Below, piece after piece: positions 1 through 8,385 of a stretch of DNA of 19,430 nucleotides. The notes under the pieces were generated by a model, which made no database searches, was not told where the DNA came from, and was given only the letters and a program-made list of their open reading frames with translations. This stretch comes from Acanthaster planci (taxonomy: Eukaryota; Echinodermata; Asteroidea; Valvatida; Acanthasteridae), in assembly GCF_001949145.1 (NCBI RefSeq), contig NW_019091579.1, forward strand, positions 248,971-268,400, written 5' to 3'. The position numbers were made by a program, and so were the translations under genes. Position 1 is the first letter of the stretch; each line of letters begins with the position of its first letter.

Positions 1-64
1 TTACCATTTGGGAAGTAACAATATTTAATTTTGGGATAGCCTGCTTATGACATCATTCAATCAC

Positions 65-259
65 CTGTCTGGGCAGGCTGTCTGAATCCTCCCATTGGCT
101 GCTGTGTTCCCATCATCTGGTTGCCTTGACTACCGTTCTGAGATGGCCCCATCATTCCCTGCTGCGGCGGGTACCTCTGCTGGGGCATGTGGAACTGCTG
201 CTGCTGCTGATTGGTTGGCTGGTTGCTGGGCATGTTTGGTTGCCGTGGCATCATGCTTA
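65..259 (-). CDS. ss18: ss18 exon 7 (last exon in the window)
   Basis: 195 bases, phase 1 to phase 1, if the acceptor is CCCATAG ending at 260. It encodes a Gln/Met/Pro-rich segment with PQQRYPPQQGMMGPSQNGSQ and GNQMMG. This resembles the human stretch in which a PP-x-GMMG motif is followed by GNHMMG. The donor is GTGATT from 64. Read as an exon, it ends QPAQTG and continues in exons beyond the left edge; read straight on, a TGA at 57-59 would stop it, but the family needs a further C-terminal region. The acceptor has a poor pyrimidine tract, and an in-frame alternative AG lies about 21 bases upstream. Confidence 0.75.
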
Positions 260-3200
260 CTATGGGTTCAAGTGCAGCTCAATTAATTTTTCTTTGACAG
301 TTTTTCTTCAATTTTGTGTTCTTCTTCAATGTACAAAAACTCTTACATTCCTGTTTGCAATATAAAACTGCTGCAAACTGCTTGCTGACTACAATGACTT
401 AAATACAAATCTCAAAATATGGAGGGCCTGATACTTTAATCCTAGCAGAATCTTTCTCAAAGGCAAAATGACTATATTTGGTTAAATGCATTGAAAAATT
501 ATCCATGCTTTTTTGGACAACTGATGGCGCTGTTGCTATAAAATCATCTAGGGAAGACAGAGTTCAGCACATACATGTAGGTGTTTCTGTTAAATTTGTG
601 AACCAAGAACTTAGCTACAGAAAACATTTCTGAGAAAGGGATTGATGGTTGCTTGTTGAGATACACATACAGAGCAAAGAAGCGAAAGGCAATTCTAGCA
701 AAATTCTACAAAAATGCAGAACTTTTTTGTGTGCATTGAGGCTTTCATCCTTACATGACATCACAGTTTGCTCATGAATATTGAAATATCATCAGCATAA
801 AAACCATTAATGCAGTAAAATACCCTTTGAAATAGTGAGACAAAAGTTGAAATAAGGTTAGCAGAGACACAAAGCTGCACTGTGAAGGTTTGTATTACAA
901 GATGTTGATTGTAGCAACCCTTTAAAGGATTGCAAGGGTATTGCTGACATGAAAATTACACTTGTAAACAGCCGTACATTATCAAAGCTACATACATCAG
1001 GTTGACTGCTGCTGTCCATCTCCTGACCTTCTAATTCCATGACCATTGTATGTTCTACATGTACAATACTTATCCTGCCTTCACAGTATCCTGCCATCTC
1101 TAAAACCGAACACATGGCCATTGACTCTTGCACATTTGTGAGGATACAATGCCTACAGTGCTAGGACAGCTTTCTGTGGAAATCATCGGGGAAAAAATTT
1201 AAAATGTGCCAAAAACAATATACATGTAGTGGTGCAAACTGAAGCCACTCACCCTGTGATTGGGGCATGGCCGCATGGGAGTAGGCGGCGCTACCCTGTG
1301 AGGCGCTAGGATTGTAGCCACTTTGCATGCTGGGATTGGGGGGCATCGGGGGATTGGTGGGATTGGCCGCCATGTTGGTGGGCAGGGCCGAGCTGGCTGG
1401 GGGCAACATCAAGCCTTGCTCACTCATTGGAGGGCCTGAAACACAAAAAAGAGAGGGCCCAAAATCAGCAAGACAGGTAGGGCACCGACAGTATTTGGTT
1501 CTGCCCTTCAACAATGTGAAAGTGGCATTGGTGAAAGCCACACATTAACAACTTGATTCCGAGTTTATAATAAAAGTTAAATGAAATTATTCCCCATCTC
1601 AACAACTGCTGGGGAGAAAGGGTGAGGCCAGGGATGGAATCCGCCCCCTCCCCAAGATCCCAGCTGTCACATGCCTGATTTTGTTTTTAAACTTGGCATG
1701 CACAAAGATGTTCATCAGGCGTACATCTGTAAAGTTTCAATTCAATCCAACTTTGAGTCTTGTTGTTACAGTCATTTATACTTCATGGCCAGTCATGTGT
1801 CTGCCTACGTGCACTGAGCACGCCAATGGAGGAAGTTAACACTTTGGGCTCAAAAATATTGCCGTTCTGCCAGAACGGCGTGTGCAATTTTCAGGAAACT
1901 GATGTTATGGTGTCTTAATTTAAAAAACCTGAAAGTTAATCGCAACAAAAACATGCACAGTGAAAATGTCGAGCCCTAAGCTCATTTAGAGTTACAACCC
2001 CCCCCCCATAATAACACAAGAATCAGCTCAGGGGTTGTACAAAGAGTGTCTACCTTGTGGGGTCTGGTCTTGGGGCATGGAGCCTCTTGGGTATCCTCCC
2101 ATGTTCTGGGTGTTGCCTGATGTACTGTAGCTGGGCATGTTATTACCAGAGGTGCTGGACGGTGGGCCCATTGACGACTGGTCGCCCATTTGGGAACCTG
2201 AAGAGAAATATCCAGCAGGAGTTTGTTTTCAGAAAACAACTGAAGCAAATTCGGCATGCATCTAGATCAAGACTGTAATCTGACAATGAATGAATCCATC
2301 GAATGGTCTTTTTCCATGATCGCTACTCACAAGATCACAAAAGGAAGAGAAGGCAATATTTGTGTGCAAATAGAAAAAAATACAAAGTGAATTGTCTTCC
2401 ATGATTGGTATCATAGCAATAGCACATCCGGCCGTCAGGAATACCTCTGCAATTTTAAATATGCAAAACATAAAGCACTTACATGTAAGAAAGTAAACTT
2501 AGCCCCTCAAGGTTGTCAAATATTTTCATACATGTACACTGAAGACACACATCAAGATGCACAAAAAATAGTGTCTCAGAAAAATGCCTTGCATAGACCC
2601 TTAAGGGCAAACTTGGGGCAGGTCCTATTTTCTTTGACAAAGACAAAAAATCACAGAGAAGCCTACCGTGCATCTGGCCCATAGGCATTGGGCCTGAAGA
2701 TGTCTGTGGCATACTAGCAGGCACAGTGCCCATCTGTTGCTGCGGTTGCTGCTGTTGCTGCGCTTGCTGTTGCTGCTGCTGTTGATGAGACTGTGGCTGT
2801 GGCTGCTGCTGTGGATGCTGCTGTTGCTGTTGTTGCTGTGGATGTTGTTGCTGTTGTGGATGTTGTTGTTGCTGCTGTTGCTGCTGCGGGAGTTGCTGCT
2901 GCTGTGGTGGGTGATGTTGTTGCTGCTGCTGTTGTGGGTGCTGCTGCTGCTGTGGATGTTGCTGCTGCTGTTGTGGATGTTGATGTTGCTGCTGTGGATG
3001 TTGTTGCTGCTGTTGTGGATGATGCTGCTGTTGTGGGTGTTGCTGCTGCTGATGTTGAGAATGCTGCTGCTGATGTTGTGGATGTTGCTGCTGATGTTGA
3101 GGATGCTGCTGATGCTGTGGATGTTGCTGCTGCTGTGGTTGTGGGTGTTGCTGGTGATGCTGATGCATCATGTTATCTGGCTGTGAATTAGGCACCATTC

Positions 3201-6200
3201 CCCCAGGGGGTGGGTTGGGACCATTCATCCCTTGGGAAGGGTTGCCCATGTTAGCACTGCTCTGGTTTGGGGGCTAAAAACAAAGAAAAAGAGCATTACA
3301 CTTCTTAAAATATGTTCTTTAATTATTGACACCTCAAACTGTCATCTGTGCTGTCATTCCAGGTACGTTGTACAAACAGCAAAATAAGTAAACTTCTCGC
3401 TGTAATGCTAGAATGACACAAAGAAAAAAGACTACACGTGACTAAAAGGCTGGAAATCTTGGAAAAGTCTGAAATGGCCTCAAATCTGGTTGAATTCTAA
3501 AGAACAGCAGAGAGTAGATATGAACTTCATATTCCATATTTCTGGACGAGAGGTTTCTAAATTCTATAATCCAAGTAGGAATGCGATACATGTATTTTTT
3601 CTTAGGTTTCAGTTTACGTTTCCTATTACATATGGATCAACAGCAAAACTTACAGCTAACAGGTTTTGCATGCTCTGGTTGGAGTCTGCTATCGTTGCCA
3701 GATATACCAGGTTGCGGTGCAGAATTTGTTGATATCTGTGAAAGAAGAATCAAGGATCACATTGATTTTCAAGACACAAAAATATACAGAATCTTGTTGT
3801 GCAGTGAACAGGTGAAATCAGAGCCAGAACGTCAGGGCACCTGCCACTTTTTCAAGGTCAGACATATTGTATGCATCACGAACGGTCACCGTCTACATTT
3901 TTCAAATACATACATGTACATGTACACATGTACGTTCAGTAAGGTTAATATCTTGGTAAGAAAAAAACAATGTGTAATCTTTGTAGGATGATGCTTCCAT
4001 GAAAAGCTCGACTTTCTGCTGTACATGCACGATGCTGTTGGCTTGTGACGGAAAACAGTCATCTTCATGTTCATTAGATATTATGCCATCTCAAAAAGGG
4101 TTAACACTCAAAGGCAGGTCAAGGGGGGCCAATGGACCACGCCCCTCCCCCTAAAAGAAGCCACTTTCTTCTTTTTAATTTTTGGGGAAAATAATAAAAG
4201 AAAGGTAATATTTTGGGTCTATTTCATAATTTCCCTTCTTTCCAAAAGTGTATCAAAAACCCCAAAATGTAGCCTCACCCCTAAGAAAAGCCACAAAAAG
4301 TTACAAGAATTTTGATGAAAAAAATATTCAAATCTTTTGTCTTCCCATCAAGTTTATCCACCATCCCCTGAAAAAAAACATTGTTTTGGATCTATCCATG
4401 TCAACACTTCCATGTAGTACAGTGTACAATGTACATGCACTTGCAGTCAGCAAACTTGATTGAAATGCAAATGAAAGTCTACAAAAGCTGGAACTGTGTC
4501 ATGATTTGAATGAAACTTACTGGGCAACCTCCGAAGCTCTTCCCTTGTTCTGGTAGTCAACAATGGCTTGTATCAGCTGATTATTTTCATCAAGCATCTA
4601 CAATGAAAACAAAAATGGATGAGTGAATGATTTATTCTGCCAACTGTTTAAATAATTCCCACAAATTTGCAAAGTTGGACTCATATAACTACCACGACTA
4701 CAATTAAAACAACTGAAAAGATAAAGAACAGGTGCATGTCCATGTATCAACAATTATACAATTCAGTTCAGCCCATGCTTTTGATGGTATCAAACTACTA
4801 AATATTCACAATTTTTGTATTAACAATCTCATCCTTCTGTGGTAACATACGTGTATATGTACATTTGCCAAACCCATTAACTGAGTGAAGTACATGTACA
4901 TGCTTGTACATTTCTGTGTAAGTCTGTATCATGTGTGTCATGTACAGTGTACATGTATGTCATTAACAGTGCCTCAAAATATTGACAATGTATTTCAAGA
5001 GAAGACCGAAAGTACACAAGATACCATGTAATTTCTCAACTGATGTTTGCTTTTACCATATAACTAAATGTCAAGCAATGTGTACATGGGAAGATGGGAA
5101 GAACATGACACATACAGGGTACATTAAGTGTACAAACTGATGCATACCTGTGCATGTGCAGTATACTTGTTTCACGTACTGTACATGTACAGTGTACATG
5201 TACATGTATGTATATGTACATGTACATGTATGTACATGTACAGTGCACATGTTTGTATATGTAGTGTAGAAATACAACCTGGTTATTGAGATTACACGAG
5301 TTGAAACACAAATGGTTGTCCCCACAATTTGGTTATGAAATTTTCTAAAAAAAGACTTGTTCCCTTAATGTGGGGAAGGCTTATCCACACACACGTACAT
5401 GTACATGTAAAGTATGGTATATTTGAGGACAAATTGAAAACTTGCTAGCTTTCAACATTAATGTCTTTTTCACCGACTTTTTTCCCTGTAATTGGGTTGT
5501 CTACATTTTATTTTGGTAGTAAAATGATGAAAAAATCAGTTGTTACAATGCAAGTGGTGGAAAATTGTAAAATCTAGAAAAATAAACCCATTAATTTATC
5601 AATACATGAAGTCTTCCGTCAGCATCGGTACCTAAGACCTTGTGGATAGCGGAAAGAAGCTTCCATACATGTAGCAAACATCCCATCATTCTATACCCAG
5701 CCAGAAATGAGCTGAAGAAGACAGAACCTGTGTGTGTAGCAGTGCTACATGCTACACAGAATGTTTAGTCAGGTGATATGCTATAGAACATGTAGGATAT
5801 AGGCACAGCCGATCGAATGATCTAAGAACCAGACCTTCAAGTGCACACTAATGCTACACAGTGCAAGACGAAGGCGCGAGAAAAGTAAGGGGCCGCGGCG
5901 TGTAGCAAAAAAGTGCTACACCATAGACTTGTGCACAAACCCACTGCTACACAGTGCTACACGGGAAAATAAAAAGGAAGGGGCCATGGCGTGTAGCAAA
6001 AAAGTGCTACACCATAGACTTGTGCACAAACCCACTGCTACACAGTGCTACATGAGGAAACGAAAAAGGAAGGGGCCGCGGCGTGTAGCAAAAAGTGCTA
6101 CACCATAGACTTGTGCACAAACCCGATGCTACCCAGTGCTACACGTGAGTCAGTTCTGTTCTGTTCTAAGCGTACGCGGATATGTGATGCTTTCATAGCG

Positions 6201-6931
6201 TACCTGTGAACTTCCGCTCGTTAATGCGCATGCTCAGTTCTTCAGCAGTGTAGCGGTGCTACAAGGAAGACCGTGTGGATTCGGCCGTCTCATTTCTGGC
6301 TGCATATGGGTATTATACCATTTTTACCAGTACATGTACAGTATATGTACACACCAGTACATGAAGACACTTGCTTGAAAAACCTCAGGAACTACCCTGT
6401 AGTTCTCGAGACATTGGAGGAAAGTTTTACTTAAATGCCAAATCAAGACAAAAAAACTGAAGCTACGGGTATCAAATTCATGAACTGTAACATAATACAA
6501 AAATGCATTTAAAAAATTTTTTTCAATAACAAACCAACCAAACATTTTTCCATTACTGGCACTGAAGCAAACCATACATGTACATAAATTGTACAATGTT
6601 GAACATGTTGAATGTATTCATTATTACGTACATGATGTAGGCCTTCAGCAAAGAGAACAAAATGCATAAAACATACCTAGAAAACTCAGGCCATCAAATC
6701 TATAGGTCTACATACTGTACTTTCCAAAACATTACAAAAATTGACGTTTCGATAACAGTAAGCAGGGTACATGATGTAGCTAGACTGGCGCCTGATTAAA
6801 GTAAACAATGGCATGATGAGTAGAATTAGAAAGGCATGAAAGGGGACACTCGCCTTTTGTATTGTTGCCTGGTCGGGCACAGATTTCCCGCGATCATGTC
6901 GTTGCCGAGGCGGAACAAAGGCAAGAGACAT
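65..6931 (-). CDS. ss18: SS18/CREST-like BAF (SWI/SNF) complex subunit, 5' seven exons, 3' end off the window
   Basis: Coding exons read on the minus strand: 6931-6854, 4597-4521, 3735-3654, 3273-2667, 2197-2054, 1435-1253, 259-65. The joined frame stays open for 455 codons plus one base. Seen: residues 1-26 (MSLAFVPPRQR start), then an SNH domain over about residues 22-79, including MLDENNQLIQAIVDYQNKGR and ILHRNLVYLATIADSNQ, which are family hallmarks. After this comes a low-complexity region rich in Met, Gln, Pro, Gly, Asn and Ser. Known: SS18 and SS18L1/CREST are subunits of BAF chromatin remodellers; the SNH domain contacts the BRM/BRG1 ATPase and the C-terminal QPGY region activates transcription. 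The QPGY part is not here; after the last exon an intron begins (GTGATT at 64-59). Intron phases are 0, 2, 0, 1, 1, 1, 1. One SS18/CREST gene is expected in invertebrates, so the name covers both vertebrate paralogues. Odd points: a 144-residue Gln/His/Pro insertion and a GC donor for intron 1. Confidence 0.93.
260..1252 (-). other. ss18 intron 6 (993 bp)
   Basis: Bounded by donor GTGAGT (1252-1247) and the probable acceptor ending at 260. AT-rich and without conserved coding frames. Short frames such as one at 858-1133 on the minus strand have no family features. No structured repeat stands out. Confidence 0.7.
1253..1435 (-). CDS. ss18: ss18 exon 6
   Basis: 183 bases, phase 1 to phase 1. 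The acceptor is TTTGTGTTTCAG ending at 1436 and the donor is GTGAGT at 1252-1247. It encodes a Pro/Ala/Asn/Met-rich segment starting GPPMSEQGLMLPP, followed by repeats of the NPP/NPS kind, and ending AAMPQSQ. The base composition is clearly GC-richer than the flanking introns. There is no recognisable domain; it is assigned to this gene by frame, phase and composition. Confidence 0.85.
1436..2053 (-). other. ss18 intron 5 (618 bp)
   Basis: Between exons 5 and 6. It contains a perfect 9-bp inverted repeat with a one-base centre at 1861-1879 (GCCGTTCTG / CAGAACGGC) and a C9 run near 2000. No coding frames of note. Confidence 0.75.
2054..2197 (-). CDS. ss18: ss18 exon 5
   Basis: 144 bases, phase 1 to phase 1. 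The acceptor is TTTCTCTTCAG ending at 2198 and the donor is GTAGAC at 2053-2048. It encodes a Ser/Gly/Met/Asn-rich segment (starting SQMGDQSSMGPPSSTSG, with NNMPSYSTSGNTQNMGGYPR inside). This resembles the Met/Gly/Ser/Gln-rich middle of SS18 in composition but has no domain. Since the length is a multiple of three and the phases match, skipping it would keep the frame. Confidence 0.85.
2667..3273 (-). CDS. ss18: ss18 exon 4 (Gln/His/Pro-rich tract)
   Basis: 607 bases. The acceptor is TTTGTTTTTAG ending at 3274; the donor is GTAGGC at 2666-2661. The exon starts PPNQSSANMGNPSQGMNG, a Pro/Asn/Gly/Met-rich part as expected after the SNH domain. It then carries a tract of about 144 residues (116-259) of Gln, His and Pro only, apart from single Ser, Leu and Ala residues. 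It ends TSSGPMPMGQMH. The frame stays open over the full tract, and both flanks read as normal SS18-like low-complexity protein, so the tract is coding. Exon end phase is 1. Confidence 0.9.
2734..3165 (-). repeat. CAG/CAA/CAC/CCA coding minisatellite (poly-Gln/His/Pro)
   Basis: 432 bases inside ss18 exon 4 made almost only of CAG, CAA, CAC/CAT and CCA codons. The pattern varies around His-Pro-Gln-Gln-Gln units. Gln codons mix CAG and CAA, so it is not a pure triplet run. On the plus strand the same DNA gives long open frames of poly-Leu and poly-Ala/Val, which are shadows. Confidence 0.9.
3274..3653 (-). other. ss18 intron 3 (380 bp)
   Basis: Between exons 3 and 4, donor GTAAGT and acceptor TTTTTAG. 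AT-rich. I see nothing else in it. The 469-bp intron 4 (2198-2666) is similar and is also without features. Confidence 0.75.
3654..3735 (-). CDS. ss18: ss18 exon 3 (second half of SNH domain)
   Basis: 82 bases. The acceptor is TTTCACAG (ending at 3736) and the donor is GTAAGT at 3653-3648. The exon completes the split Gln and gives YQQILHRNLVYLATIADSNQ, then SMQNLLA, residues 53-79. This is the best conserved stretch of the family. It ends in phase 0. The exon is short, and its plus-strand shadow frames are not genes. Confidence 0.95.
3736..4520 (-). other. ss18 intron 2 (785 bp)
   Basis: Between exons 2 and 3. It holds TACATG-type simple sequence at about 3905-3933 and a diverged pair of segments (about 4145-4240 and 4275-4400), each with CCCCTAA...AAGCCAC and a later TTTTGG(G/A)TCTAT, suggesting an old tandem duplication. 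No coding frame is conserved. Confidence 0.6.
4521..4597 (-). CDS. ss18: ss18 exon 2 (core of SNH domain)
   Basis: 77 bases encoding MLDENNQLIQAIVDYQNKGR and then ASEVA plus two bases of a Gln codon. The acceptor is a good pyrimidine tract ending in TAG (4600-4598); the donor is GTAAGT at 4520-4515. The segment is very close to the first half of the SNH domain of animal SS18 proteins, which fixes strand and frame. The exon ends in phase 2 and the Gln codon is completed by exon 3. Confidence 0.95.
5179..5256. repeat. (TACATG)n simple sequence
   Basis: Runs of TACATGTACATGTA with GTATGTATATG interruptions. The 6-bp unit makes it self-complementary at many registers. Shorter examples occur at about 3910, 4890, 5395, 6330, 8805, 9000, 9098, 10800 and 16252. 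Confidence 0.85.
5692..6317. mobile_element. Foldback (MITE-like) element with internal minisatellite
   Basis: The ends are inverted copies. On the left, TATACCCAGCCAGAAATGAG (5692-5711). On the right, the reverse complement reads TATAATACCCATATG then CAGCCAGAAATGAG (6317-6289). The shared 14-base block is perfect, and the outer part matches with a small insertion. The interior is rich in GTGTAGCA/TGCTACAC, itself an inverted pair. There is no transposase frame, so it would be non-autonomous. No certain target duplication is visible. Confidence 0.55.
5889..6146. repeat. Three tandem units of about 91 bp
   Basis: Units start at GGGGCC in 5889, 5980 and 6072, spacing 91 and 92. Each carries a hairpin GTGTAGC-A/T-rich loop-GCTACAC, a palindrome TTGTGCACAA, and TGCTACACAGTGCTACAC. 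Copies differ by few bases (for example CCGCGG versus CCATGG). A partial copy precedes at about 5852. The open frame across it (5851-6108, plus) is a by-product of the repeat. Confidence 0.88.
6848..6853 (-). promoter_or_regulatory. Non-canonical GC splice donor of ss18 intron 1
   Basis: The exon ends AAG and the intron starts GCGAGT. Only the GC at the first two positions departs from a good U2 donor (AAG then GTGAGT/GTAAGT). The partner acceptor TTTTGTTTTCATTGTAG at 4614-4598 is strong. Joining at the GC restores the conserved IQK-MLDEN reading frame exactly. Confidence 0.75.
6854..6931 (-). CDS. ss18: ss18 exon 1 (start codon, residues 1-26)
   Basis: The ATG is at 6931-6929. The exon encodes 26 residues starting MSLAFVPPRQR and ending ATIQK, which matches the N-terminus and the IQK-MLDEN junction of SS18 proteins. 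It ends in phase 0 at AAG (6854). The donor that follows is GCGAGT (6853-6848), a GC rather than GT donor. The nearest GT lies four bases further on and would shift the frame. The 5' UTR and any upstream non-coding exon cannot be delimited. Confidence 0.9.
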
Positions 6932-7460
6932 GTTCTTTGTTGGTCACTACAAACTGTGAGAGAAATATGTGGTGTTTAATTTAGAAAATTCTTCAAATCA
7001 GATTCCCAGGGAACAGAGATACATGTGGGAAAAAAAGGCACAGTGCGAGACGACGAGACGATTGTGCGTTGCGTTGTTCTTCGGTATTTAGTCTGGTTCT
7101 TTAGAGATAACCTTTTTCATATAGGAGAGTAGTTCAGAAACCAGGCTGAGGAAAACGTGACCTTTGACCTTGCAGCTGTAAACTACACACAAACTGATTC
7201 GTCCCAAGACGTACATGTAACTGTAAGAAGGCTAATTCCTTTTTATCTGATTCTTAATTTTATCACATTCTTAATCCTTTAAAAACAAGACACCAGAGTA
7301 GAGCTGCAGGGGTACAGGTAAGTTCACAAAAACATCAAACATATCAAAGAAGAATTGTTATATTGGCGTATGTTGGGTCTAGTCAAGCATGTCATTGGGC
7401 ATTGTCAACTTACATGTAGTTAGGGCCTAGTTCCTCCATGGTTTAAACACGGAGGAAGAT
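6932..7460. promoter_or_regulatory. Left part of divergent intergenic spacer, probable ss18 promoter and 5' UTR
   Basis: This lies directly upstream of the ss18 start codon. At about 7045-7085 there is a CpG-rich patch (CGAGACGACGAGACGATTG) in otherwise AT-rich DNA, which fits a promoter. No clear TATA box or initiator can be placed, so this is by position only. Confidence 0.35.
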
Positions 7461-7812
7461 GTTACGCCCCAACTATAGCATAAGTCCCAACTATTGTTGG
7501 GACAGTCCCAACTGTAGTGCTGCAGTTGGGCTGGCCCAACTATTGTTGACTAATGTCTGTGGGAAATGTCTCAACATTATCCAAGTCAATGTGTCTCACA
7601 TGTGACACAGTTCGTCTAAAATGTGGCACTTCATCTGTTCATCTAGCCCTATGACCAATGACATGACATTTGTAAACAGTATGACTTTGGCACACGCTGA
7701 TCACATCGTGCATACTGGACCCCTCTGCTGTATTTGGGCCGGCCCAACTGTAGCACAATAGTTGGGACGGGCCCAACTATAGTTGGGACTGATGCTATAG
7801 TTGGGGTGTAAC
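7461..7812. mobile_element. 352-bp inverted-repeat MITE in the intergenic spacer
   Basis: The left end reads GTTACGCCCCAACTATAGCA, then TAAGTCCCAACTAT. The right end, reverse complemented, reads GTTACACCCCAACTATAGCA, then TCAGTCCCAACTAT. So the terminal repeats match over at least 34 bases with two or three differences. Internal palindromes lie next to both ends (CCCAACTATTGTTGGG at 7486 and CCCAACTATAGTTGGG at 7772). The similarity extends weakly outward (GGAGGAAGAT versus GGAGGATGGA), so the real borders may be wider. No protein frame inside. Confidence 0.7.
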
Positions 7813-8293
7813 AACGACACTGTCTTCCATCCTCCATGATTTAAAGTATAGCATAAGGCTGTTGCCAGTCCCTAAGTTGAATTTCTTTGTTTAACATATG
7901 TTACTTACCTGCTTACAAACAGTTGCATTGCACGGTCTGCATGTTTTGTCGTGAAAGTCAGTTTTACTTTAGGACAGGCATGACAGGCGACAGGTCTACA
8001 TTGTACATTGCATATAACATGTAGGTGAAAAATAAAACATCAATCCCTGTCATTCCAATAATTAGGTTCTTCTGAAAAAGCGCTCTTTTTGAATTTGTGC
8101 ATTGTTACTGATACATGTAGTTCCACCTTAGAAAACTAGAGGAAAACACTATTCCACTTAAAAGGAAACCTGAAAACAAATGCAAGGCTCTTACACATTC
8201 TTGATTGGAGACAAAGGGAAAAATTATATTGAGATTCATTGAGATTCATTGAGATCTGTGATTCATTCCTGTGAACAGGAAGTTGGATAAAGC
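7813..8293 (+). promoter_or_regulatory. Right part of spacer, probable promoter and 5' UTR of the RING gene
   Basis: AT-rich. It ends in a leader with three exact or near-exact 10-bp units (ATTGAGATTC) at 8228-8257, then AAGCATGG with the ATG at 8294. No TATA box is placed with confidence; the promoter assignment is by position. Confidence 0.35.
8228..8257. repeat. Three 10-bp direct repeats just before the RING gene start
   Basis: ATTGAGATTC occurs twice exactly, then ATTGAGATCT. The array ends 36 bases before the start codon, so it probably lies in the 5' UTR. Confidence 0.8.
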
Positions 8294-8385
8294 ATGGCCA
8301 GTATAGACGAAGGAGAAGATGATCTCAAATGTGGAATATGTTTGGAAGTGTACTGCAAACCAGTGAGGATTGCTTGCGGACATGT
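8294..8385 (+). CDS. rnf166: rnf166-like exon 1 (start and first half of RING)
   Basis: ATG at 8294 (AAGCATGG context). It encodes [20 protein letters not shown], then [10 protein letters not shown], and two bases of a Val codon. It carries Cys13, Cys16, Cys28 and His30. The donor is GTACGT at 8386. Choosing this donor and the exon 2 acceptor rebuilds CGHVFC, the standard RING centre. The frame that reads on past the donor is intron. Confidence 0.92.

Larger units (their letters stand above)
4598..6853 (-). other. ss18 intron 1 (2256 bp, GC-AG)
   Basis: The largest intron in the gene. It contains the densest TACATGTA simple sequence (about 4850-5256 and 5395-5410) and, at 5692-6317, a foldback element with three 91-bp tandem units. 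No coding exon was recognised in it. Confidence 0.75.

Noticed and set aside
57-64. TGA at 57-59 as the true stop of ss18
   Set aside because: A phase-1 donor (GTGATT at 64-59) sits at the same place, all previous introns in this part are phase 1, and the family needs a further C-terminal region. A short isoform ending here cannot be excluded.
2737-3191. Long plus-strand frames of poly-Leu/Trp/Met and poly-Ala/Val/Asp across the repeat
   Set aside because: They are antisense shadows of the Gln/His/Pro codons of ss18 exon 4, which is supported by flanking family sequence and splice sites on the minus strand.
3581-3991. 136-codon plus-strand frame
   Set aside because: It overlaps ss18 exon 3 on the other strand and otherwise consists of intron and TACATG simple sequence.
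5851-6108. Basic 85-codon plus-strand frame
   Set aside because: It lies entirely in the 91-bp tandem units and repeats the same peptide; the unit length of 91 is not a multiple of three.
5851-6146. CRISPR-like array
   Set aside because: Units are contiguous 91-bp tandem copies without unique spacers, in a eukaryotic intron.
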